Origin: Discostella pseudostelligera | Taxonomy: Eukaryota; Bacillariophyta; Thalassiosirophyceae; Thalassiosirales; Thalassiosiraceae | Length of the DNA: 27,394 bases | Reading direction: 5' to 3' | NCBI GenBank assembly: GCA_036940085.1 | Contig: JALLBK010001057.1 | Span: 1 to 27,394, forward strand | Part shown: positions 19,981-27,394 of the stretch, in pieces | Layout of the letters: each line of letters opens with the position of its first letter | Position numbering within the stretch: position 1 is the first letter of the stretch | Made by a program: the position numbers and the translations under genes | The notes under the pieces: generated by a model | Seen by the model: only the letters and a program-made list of their open reading frames with translations | Told to the model about the DNA's origin: nothing | Databases searched by the model: none

Positions 19981-21477
19981 TCAAGTGTGTTCGATAGTAT
20001 CACGATTGTGTGGTTCTTTCAACAGCTGAATGAAGTCACGCCCTCTTGGTATGATCGACCACTTGTTCAGAGTTGGGTGAGAGCAGTAGTAATGCTCTTT
20101 GATTTGGTGCATATTCACAGTCTCAGCAATGCCTTCCATCTGATATATCTCCCGGCAATAATTTAGTAAACATTGAGAATTTGATACCGAACGTGTGTTG
20201 CATTTGAAATAGACTGAGTAGATTTCGTCAAGGCGAAGAAGTGTTACAAATAGTCGAATATCCGAAAGCGTGAAGCGATCACCGGCAATGAAGCGACGAG
20301 TAGACAAGATATTTTCGATCCGATCAAATGTATTGGTAACACCTTCGATGGCTATATCGTAAGCCTGCTGAGATTGTGCCAGTCCACAACTTTGTGCCAT
20401 TGATTTTGTCAAAAAGAGGCATAATCAAGTTGGGCACGGGAGCAAACAAAAATCAAGAAAGTAGATGACAAAATAGAATGGAACTCACGTGTAGACACCA
20501 TTGTTCAAGGTGGAATAAATCCATGAATCAACATCATCCATCGATGCTTTCATATCCTCGGGTGCTAAATCAACATCGGGGTTCGTTGCAAAGCCATTAA
20601 ACTCCGAGTTTAGCATTTGAATGATATCCGCCGACTCATTGCTAACAATTGTTTTCAATTTCTTATCAAAAAGGATTGGCACACAATACTTTCCAGCAGT
20701 GTCACCCACCAACTCATATATCTCACGCACGCTCTTGGCACCAAAGATGGGATCAGGATCATTCTCTGGATAGTGCGATGGGAAAGGACCACCTAGACCA
20801 ATCGAGTTCTGAAGGGGGGCACCATCGACATTTGCAAATATCCACCCGCAGTGCGTATCATCTGAATTCTCCGGCTTGGTCCGTTGCCAGACTGGCATGA
20901 CGGCGGTGACGGATATGACATCTTCCAACCCCTTCAGTGTTCGGACAATGGTCGTTCGGTGTGCCCAAGGGCAGGCGTCTATATTTGATGGAAATTATTG
21001 GCGCATTGTCAATGAGAAGGTGGTGAACAAAAGTTAGCCTTACAAAATAATAGACACACAAGATACACATCATACCCCATCCCATGTTTACTCACATGCG
21101 ACATATAGATGATATCTATCCTTCTCCGGTTCAAACTTGGACCCTTTCTTTATCCAATTACGCCATACGCTTTCGGTTCTCTTGAACGAACCATCCGAAG
21201 CAACCTCTGCAATTAATGATTATGACGAGGAAGATTGTGAGGCTTACCAAAAAATAATGGAATGTCGCATCGAGAACAAACATCTCACCCAACATCAAGC
21301 AAGAAACGATAACTTACCGTCGAGACCTGTTCTGGCTTTCATACTAACGCGATCGATGGAGGAGAAGGAATAGAAGTGGAAAGAGGAATAGGAATAGGGT
21401 TGCCGAGGGATGGATGGGGAGACAGTTGTTAATACGCCTACTGTGCTGGAGAAGAAAGGCAATCTCGTCATCATCAT
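19981..21477 (-). CDS. Xi-class glutathione transferase (S-glutathionyl-hydroquinone reductase, ECM4/Gto-like), four exons
   Basis: Exons 21477-21318, 21206-21096, 20978-20489 and 20389-19981 give 389 residues. Donors are GTAAGT, GTGAGT and GTGAGT; introns are 111, 117 and 99 bp. Splicing restores the family core across exon borders: DGSFKRTESVWRNWI, EKDRYHLYVAYACPWAHR, FGAKSVREIYELVG, then NNGVYTCGLAQSQQAYD and GDRFTLSDIRLFVTLLRLD. The catalytic Cys is the one in CPWAHR, near residue 93. Xi-class enzymes use glutathione to reduce S-glutathionyl-hydroquinones. A Ser/Pro/Thr-rich N-terminal stretch (MMMTRLPFFSSTVGVLTTVS) precedes the core and could be an organellar presequence; the ATG triplet at 21477 was chosen for that reason, although the frame is open further upstream. 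It is divergent from the rhodanese gene, with start codons 256 bp apart. Confidence 0.9.
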
Positions 21478-21520
21478 GGTCGGTGATCGGTGAGTCGGTG
21501 AGGTGGAGAGGTGGATCTGG

Positions 21521-21583
21521 AATCTGGCGAAAATGGCGGGAAGAGGTCGCTCGAAAGAAATGGCGCGCTCGAAAGATACTCCT
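21521..21583. promoter_or_regulatory. Shared promoter block between two divergent genes
   Basis: AATCTGGCGAAAATGGCGGG at 21521-21540 is followed by GCTCGAAAGAAATGGCGCGC and TCGAAAGATACTCCT. The same arrangement (CTGGCGAAAATGGCG, CTCGAAAGAT, ACTCCT) occurs at 19695-19736 before the SUMO-like gene. Here it lies between the glutathione transferase (minus) and the rhodanese-RRM gene (plus). Function is inferred from repetition alone. Confidence 0.4.
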
Positions 21584-21733
21584 AATACCCAATACATCAT
21601 CTTATGGCGCGCTCCATCCACCACCACACAAACTCACCGAACAGCAACAACGAGAGAGTTGAAATTGAAAGATGACCATGAAATAAATGCACCCTGCCGC
21701 TCCGCCGCCACTGACCACACAATCACCATCACT

Positions 21734-23759
21734 ATGGACGCCGCTTCATCATCTGAATCTACTCCTCTGGACAAGAAGCACTCGAAGATGGACAAAAAGA
21801 AGGAGAAGGAGAAGAAACGAAGTAAACGTGATCGGGGCGATGACGACGATGACGACGACATCGAGCGACGGCAGATGAAAAAGGAGAAGAAAAGGCAGAA
21901 GAAGGAGAAGAAGAAGCGTAAGCGCGAGGCGTCGGCATCGTCGTCGGAATCATCATCAACGAGTGCCGAGGAACCCAAAGAAAATGTATCGATTGAAGCA
22001 ACGGCGGCAGCTACTCCAATGGCGAAAGTGTCCGCAGATGACGACGACAGCAACAGCAACATCAATGAAGGCATCACCCTCCTCCTCTTCTATCAATACG
22101 TCGAACCACCCTGGGACGAAGCTCAATATCAAACTGCCAAACAATTCGTATCCAACATTGGTCAAAAATACAATATCACCGGACGGATACGATGTGCACG
22201 TGAAGGATTGAACTGCACACTCACCGGGTCACGTCATAACATGCAACTTTGGATGGATGCACTGCGTAAATTTGATGGTGGACGATCGACCATGGACCCT
22301 CTCACTGGAAAGAAGACAGTTACTGAATTTGCCAATACTGAATTCAAACTGACACACAATCTACCACAGGGGCAACGTTTCCCTCGTCTCAATGTTATGG
22401 AAGTTATTGAATTAGTCAATTATGGATTGGCCGGAGCACGTGCCCCACCCATATCCAAACATGGCGGACAACATCTCGAACCACACGAATATCATACCAA
22501 AATGACGGAATCGGATGTGGTGGTCATTGATGTTCGCAATCATTATGAATCAAATATTGGAAGATTTGTCCCACCCCCCCATGGTGCCACGGTAATTGAT
22601 CCCAAGATGAGAAAGAGTACTGAATTTCCATTGTGGTTGGACAAGCCGGAAACGAAGGAGATGCTACGTAACAAACAAGTGCTCATGTATTGTACTGGTG
22701 GAGTACGTTGTGAACGGGCCAGTGCATTGCTGAAACAAAAGATGGATACCGAAGAGGATACGAAATCATTGGGTATTAAGGGGGTGTATCAACTACAGGG
22801 GGGTATTGATAAGTATTTTAAGGAATTTCCAATGGGTGGTATGTGGCGGGGGAAGAATTATGTCTTTGATAAGCGATTTGCTCATGCACCTCCTGGGATC
22901 GTTGGAACAGCAGGTGTTGGCAGCAATGGGAAGGGAGATGAACCTGACGCTGATGATAACATTGAGGAGGAGGTGAAGAAGAAGAGTCCAGTGGATGTAG
23001 CTGATGGAATCTTGGGTAAATGCGAGGCATGCTCGAAGCCATGGGTAAGTACTTTATTGATCTGTCCTTTCAATCTCAAATAATGCAATGCAGCATTAAT
23101 TTGATGCGCCACGTGTTACACTGCCTCCTCTTTACATGAATAACAAGGATATGTACCGTGGAAAGCGTCGATGTCCCACATGTGGCGTACCAAGCCTTAT
23201 CTGTCGATCATGTTTTGAAGCTGATAAGGCGGGTACGAAGAAACTCGACAAATACATTCGATGCGATTTGTGTGTGGCAGAAGATGTAAAGAGCAAGCGC
23301 GAATTTCGTGAAAGGGAAGAGAAGGAGTCAGAGGAATATGAACATAAATTACGACAACGACAAGTATTGGATGGTAACGATGCAAAACCGTTTCGGGGGC
23401 AAGACGAGCGAAACGATACAATAGCAGACCGATCGCCGTGTCCAAATCCAGAAGGCATCACCCGCCTATTCCTAAAGAATATGTGTGCCAAACGAATGGA
23501 CGAAAGTACTCTCCTTGATTTCCTTCTTCCAGCCAAAGTAACGCATATCCAGTGGCTGACTGATCGGAACACGGGAAAGTTTTACGGTTCGGCATTCATT
23601 GAAACTGCGACTTCCGAGGACTCAGGCTTAGTGTTGGCATTGGATGGGTACGCGGTGCTGGGACGGAAGATCAAAGTGAAGTATCAAAGGGCGGACGACA
23701 AGGATTTGTGGCCTATTCCGAATACGAAAGTCGCATCTAGAGAACACAAAATGATGTAG
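21734..23759 (+). CDS. TrhO/TSTD2-like rhodanese fused to an RRM domain, two exons
   Basis: Exons 21734-23044 and 23148-23759 join through a GTAAGT donor (103-bp intron) into 640 residues. ATG 21734 is chosen because it opens a Lys/Glu-rich, charged N-terminal region; the frame is open from 21503. The middle matches the UPF0176/TrhO family: an N-terminal domain (LLLFYQYVEPPW to GLNCTLTGS) and a rhodanese domain with VVVIDVRNHYESNIG and the active-site loop CTGGVRCE (Cys near residue 320). Next come paired Cys motifs (CEACSKPW; CPTCG; CRSC; CDLC), probably a zinc module, and a charged helix. The last ~100 residues look like an RRM: RNP2-like TRLFLKNM and RNP1-like GKFYGSAFIET. Bacterial TrhO hydroxylates wobble uridine in tRNA; whether the diatom protein does so is inference. 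The RRM would suit an RNA substrate. Confidence 0.85.
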
Positions 23760-23905
23760 CTCTCATAGTTGACTACTTAAACGAATACTTTACACACTGA
23801 CTCGAGGAAGTTATCGTTACTACAATCTTATTTCATCGCCTCCAATCATTCACAACCGAAAATACTGAACAACATGTACACTACTGACATAACTTAACTT
23901 GAACT

Positions 23906-24661
23906 CTAACATCGTCGTTTCATTGGTGGAGGACCCTTCATTATGGAGGCCACGTCAACGCTTACACCTTCCGTCTTCAGCACGGACTTGGCCGCTTTCT
24001 TTGCAGCATTCGCGATACGCATTGCGTCAGATGCAGTGGTGTCAGCATACAGTGAACACATGCCACACCTTGTATGATTACAGTGCGGACTGGAGGAGAA
24101 GAAAGGGAAAATACAGCAACGTAAATAATCAGGTGACCAGGGACCATCAAGTTGCAAAATATCATCAACGCTATTCACAATGAACTGAAGAAAGAATAGC
24201 ACTTACGTTCGACAAAAATGATCGTAGCCAACATCCGCAGGTATCTCCACATGACATACATTGCAGATTAAGCATCCGCACGCACACTTCAGCTTATTAC
24301 AGCCACCGGACTTTAGTAATTTCTTTCGACAACTGATTCGCGGGCAGCATGGAATCAATGCAGAGGTCATTGCCTCTTCCACCTTATTTCGACCAGAAGC
24401 TTCGATTTTCGACTCAACTAATTTGCAACGCGCTATGTTAGGGTGGTATTCTTCATGGCATATCCGGCAAGATTTGAAGTGGCATTTTGGGCAGTTGAAT
24501 AAAAGATGTTTTCGAGGATCGCGAGGAATGGCAACCACAGCAGTGAAATTGCATTTGGGGCAAGTGGATACATCGGGCATGTTGGCACGTTCGATGTTTG
24601 CCTTGAACCGGAGCTCATTGTACCTATCGAATACCTTCTCTGGCAGCGCCTTGCGCAACAT
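23906..24661 (-). CDS. RNF216-like RBR zinc-finger protein, N-terminally truncated (IBR-RING2)
   Basis: Exons 24661-24207 and 24089-23906 (GTAAGT donor, 117-bp intron) give 212 residues. It has an IBR-like block (MLRKALPEKVFDRYNE, CPKCNF, CPKCHFKSCRICHEEYHP) and RING2-like CCPRISCRKKLLKSGGCNKL with CGCLICNVC. The splice joins YDHFCRT to PHCNHTRCGMCSLYAD, matching the extended RBR end of RNF216/TRIAD3-type E3 ligases. In RBR ligases the catalytic Cys of RING2 accepts ubiquitin; the Cys in SGGCNK fits that position. RING1, needed to bind the E2, is absent: a TAG lies directly before the ATG at 24661, and no RING1-coding sequence lies between here and the Fanzor-like gene 200 bp upstream. Either the gene lost its 5' part or an upstream exon lies beyond the window. 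A 5' exon joined at ATAG is possible. Confidence 0.75.
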
Positions 24662-24860
24662 CTATTGCGGTCGATAGAAATACTATGGGATGTACTCAAT
24701 AATTGGATACGTGTTTAGGTTGTACGACAGAAGGTCAACATGTCAATAGACTACTAATTATCTGTAACAAAATAATAAATATGAAGCAATCAAGATTTCT
24801 TGTCCTGATTAGATATAACTGTACTCGTGAATCTGTGGATCGTCCTCCCAACCAGGCTGA

Positions 24861-26736
24861 GAGCGATTCATGATTTTGGGTTAGGTAGTCCTCGTCTTGC
24901 GATAAATGTTAGTACACCCGACATCGTCTCGATTCATGTATCGATGAGAATGGCTTTCAAACCACGTATCTTGAGCGTCTTCCCATGCAGCTTCGATCGC
25001 AAATGCTTCCTTACATCCCAGAGGCAATTGTTGCATATCAGACAAATCTGACTGGTTCTGAACTCGTCGACAGAATAACAATTGAAGAAGATCTTGCATT
25101 CTTGTTTCACCCACTTACAAGGAACACTACGCGTGCCTTTTCTACTCGAAGCAAAGCCACCATTCCCATAAAACAAATCGGCCTTCTCTCACCTGAAAAT
25201 TTGACCATTTTCGAAAGGAGCTTGTGGATGGTCTGCTTCTTCTTCCCAAAGGTATAGAATTTCAGTCGCTCGAATTTGTTGGGTTCATCAAATCAGGCGC
25301 CAATGGCACCGATGAGGCTGTATTGCGTCAAATCAGGCGCCAATGGCACCGATGAGGCTGTGGGTGGTGACGAGGGGGAGGAGGTTGTGCGCAAGCTAGG
25401 AAAGCAAGGAAACCTGTACCCGTTGGGCAAGCACTCGTTGATGACTAAGACGGTGCGTCACGTTTCAGTGTCGCTTTACTGCTATTGCTACTACTACTAC
25501 TACTGCTACCGGCTATCCTGCTGCTGTCGAGCTGGTGCTGCGGCCTCGTCCAGAACGGAAATGGCACGATGGTGGTGTGCGGGCTCGCCTGTCCATCACC
25601 CCAAGTCAGCTTGTATACTCGAATGTCCGCTCGAACCGATTGGTAATATCGAATTGATGTTGCAATGTCATCAATATTAGCCTTCTTAAAGTGATGGGTA
25701 CTCCCCCCCTCTATCAGGTTCTTCAATATGGGATGCTTATTCCATTTCTTCCAACGTTCGGTTGAGTAGTCCAACATGGAATCAGCATAATATTGGCCTC
25801 GTGTGAGGGAGAACTTGGCGACAAGTTGGCCATCACGATAAACATGGGCTTGAATAATATTGGTCTCTCCCGGATCCACTGCATATTCATATATGTCATC
25901 GTGTTGTATAACTCCTTTGAGCATGAATGACGATGATAATAATGGAAGCAATGTAAGAATAGAAATATGATAACATGATGAATCGAGGATGAAAGCTACA
26001 TCTTACCATGAAAAGCGGGGTTATACGTTACATCTGCGCTATCGTCAACAGAAGATTTTTCATCTGCAACCTCACGTGGTGCAAGGGATAGATTTCCGAT
26101 TGACAGCAGCAACTCCTCGTCCTCTGTCACGTTTGAAACAAAATGAACAGAAGCACTAACTGCATTTGTTGTCAAACCGATGCCAGCTTGCTTGAAAATC
26201 TTGGATCCATCAACAAACTTTGATATACGAAACAAGTATTTCATCCATCTACAATAATGCAATTGGTTGAAGCTGTTATATTGAGTAGGTAGAAAGGGAT
26301 GATTGGCTTCGAAATTTACATCGGACCGATGGTGCTCGCTGAGAATGAAATAGAGACCTTTTTTGTCAATGTGGATTGAATTTCGTTTTCCGACATTGAC
26401 GAAGGGAAGTGGTAAATTCTTGGTCAAGTGAATGTGCTCACGTGGCTGATGTGGTGCATTGAAATTGGCCTCCTGATCCTCTTTTCGGCGAAGGCAGTAT
26501 CCGAAATGTAGGATGTGGTGACGGTAACTGCCCTTGGTGTTTTTGATGTAGATGACATCATTCAATGGTACGCCCTCTCTCATTTGGAATCCTTGACGAT
26601 GAAAAGTCACCAATTCATCAGCAATGTCATCCAAATTAGGAGCAGTATTCGGCCTAGCCTTAGCAGGAGTAAAAGTTTGACGGCAAATCTCTTTGGTGGT
26701 GCGAGAGATTACCTGCTTGGATGCTTCCTCACACAA
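24861..26736 (-). pseudogene. Fanzor-like RNA-guided nuclease gene (eukaryotic TnpB relative), decayed at the 3' end
   Basis: Exons 26736-26007 and 25914 onward join by GTAAGA/CAAAG (92-bp intron), giving GVIQHDDIYEYAVDPGETN with the RuvC-I Asp (codon near 25875). The upstream exon (DDIADELVTFHRQGF, MKYLFRISKF, GIGLTTNAVSASV) looks like the Fanzor N-terminal half. After an apparent Ser-rich break the frame changes. KFERLKFYTFGKKKQ is followed in a new frame by LFYGNGGFASS, VPCKWVKQECKIFF and SVDEFRTSQICLICNNC (zinc-ribbon first half, near 25020-25070). After another shift comes RYMNRDDVGCTNIYRK, whose NRD supplies the RuvC-III Asp (near 24925). The second zinc CxxC is missing, and a 34-bp repeat at 40-bp spacing and a possible nonsense codon at 24881 add damage. 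The N-terminal exon has no ATG; its start is unknown. Assignment rests on recalled family motifs. Confidence 0.7.
25288..25361. repeat. 34-bp direct repeat at 40-bp spacing
   Basis: TCAAATCAGGCGCCAATGGC and the bases after it at 25288-25321 recur exactly at 25328-25361. The 40-bp period is not a multiple of three, so this duplication shifts any frame crossing it. It lies inside the Fanzor-like gene, between the segment holding RuvC-I and the zinc-ribbon segment. Confidence 0.85.
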
Positions 26737-27193
26737 GCTGAGCCGCTATCTAGCAACAGTTTACTTTTTCTAAAGATTTTACGCATAGGAACTCAGTATA
26801 AACTTATGGTCGCAGTGAACGTGTTTCTTAATTCTGAGAAACAATTTGCTAACAACGGTATAGCAATGCGAAAATCAAATATAGATTACGCACTTTCTAA
26901 ACAGCAATATATTTGAATTGACAACCCTTCTAATGATTTTGAACTATATAGTAGAATTTGTTGACATTATGTAACTGAAATTGATACATCATGAAATATA
27001 GTTTATTTTCTTTTTGACACAATCTATTATTATTTTACATCCAATTTCATTGTACTCGAACCAATAGGTGATTTTGCAGTACAACTACACTACATTCACA
27101 TGCACATGCATGTATCTAAGTAGCATCCTCCAACAACCTTTCCGTGACATGCGTGTCAACTTCCCAATACTTCATTATTGAGATACTCCTATC
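26737..27193. other. AT-rich region upstream of the Fanzor-like gene
   Basis: I find no convincing exon on either strand. The plus-strand frame 26515-26916 is antisense to the Fanzor-like exon and looks like a shadow. A TAG precedes the Fanzor-like exon on the minus strand; a splice acceptor (CTAGATAG) could sit there, but no upstream exon was recognised. Confidence 0.35.
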
Positions 27194-27394
27194 ATGCCTT
27201 GCCGCGGTCGTCGTGGCCATGGATGGAGCTGCCGTCGTTGCCCCTCCCCCCCATCACCCAAAATAACAGGTCCACCAGCAATAGTGCGAACGTCTCCCCG
27301 TCTTTGGCACTTATACGATTGTCACATGTGGCTTTCCCGTGGTTTCCATCACGGTAGATATCATTATTCCTACTACTTGAAGCCCATCACCACA
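27194..27394 (+). CDS. Possible partial ORF running off the right edge
   Basis: An ATG at 27194 opens 67 codons without a stop to the window end, rich in Arg, Cys, Pro, His and Tyr (starts MPCRGRRGHGWSCRRC). No family was recognised. It may be the 5' end of a gene beyond the window or a chance frame. Confidence 0.2.
   Translation, partial: MPCRGRRGHGWSCRRCPSPPSPKITGPPAIVRTSPRLWHLYDCHMWLSRGFHHGRYHYSYYLKPITT

Noticed and set aside
21503..21733. N-terminal extension of the rhodanese-RRM protein from the ATG at 21503
   Set aside because: This part overlaps the shared promoter block, and its translation (Trp/Arg-rich, then Thr-rich) looks non-coding; the ATG at 21734 starts a typical charged N-terminus.
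26515..26916. 133-codon plus-strand ORF near the right end
   Set aside because: Most of it is antisense to the Fanzor-like N-terminal exon and it shows no domain of its own.

Overview
The window looks like nuclear DNA of a photosynthetic stramenopile, most probably a diatom. Genes carry short GT-AG introns of about 75-130 bp. One product begins with a signal peptide ending in a Phe-Ala-Pro cleavage site, as in diatom plastid preproteins. The products are eukaryotic (Pus3-type pseudouridine synthase, EGY-like plastid S2P protease, mitochondrial carrier, SUMO-like protein, RBR zinc-finger protein). There are no operons, and no rRNA or tRNA gene was recognised. Exon models were built by hand from reading frames and splice signals.

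Layout. 16-1440 (+): DUF711 protein, two exons. 1860-2570 (+): plastid-targeted HHL1-like protein whose 3' end lies in a 77-bp tandem duplication. 2767-4830 (-): Pus3-like tRNA pseudouridine synthase. 4831-6864: no confident gene, but two inverted-repeat structures, one of about 915 bp with AAATACAG motifs (4921-5835) and a 405-bp foldback element with 72-bp arms (6133-6537). 6865-9264 (-): EGY-like M50 protease. 9265-10532: poorly resolved, with a small ORF and a decayed coding stretch. 10533-13677 (-): six-exon C5 DNA methyltransferase with a DNMT3-like catalytic end, interrupted by an assembly scar (one N flanked by a 72-bp exact repeat). 14005-15236 (-): four-exon mitochondrial carrier. 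15598-15742: cluster of E2F-like motifs. 15829-17285 (+): three-exon divergent cyclophilin with an extra C-terminal domain. 17377-19635 (-): protein with three near-identical SUMO-like domains and a fourth diverged one. 19981-21477 (-): four-exon Xi-class glutathione transferase. 21734-23759 (+): two-exon fusion of a TrhO/TSTD2-type rhodanese with an RRM. 23906-24661 (-): RNF216-like RBR remnant lacking RING1. 24861-26736 (-): decayed Fanzor-like (eukaryotic TnpB relative) gene.

The genes are mostly unrelated housekeeping functions. The most unusual content is the Fanzor-like gene directly upstream of the truncated RBR gene, the rhodanese-RRM fusion, the tandem SUMO-like protein, the two foldback elements, and shared promoter motifs (TTTGGCGGGAAA and a CTCGAAAGAT-ACTCCT block) in front of several genes. 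The Fanzor reading rests on recalled family motifs and was not confirmed by a database search.
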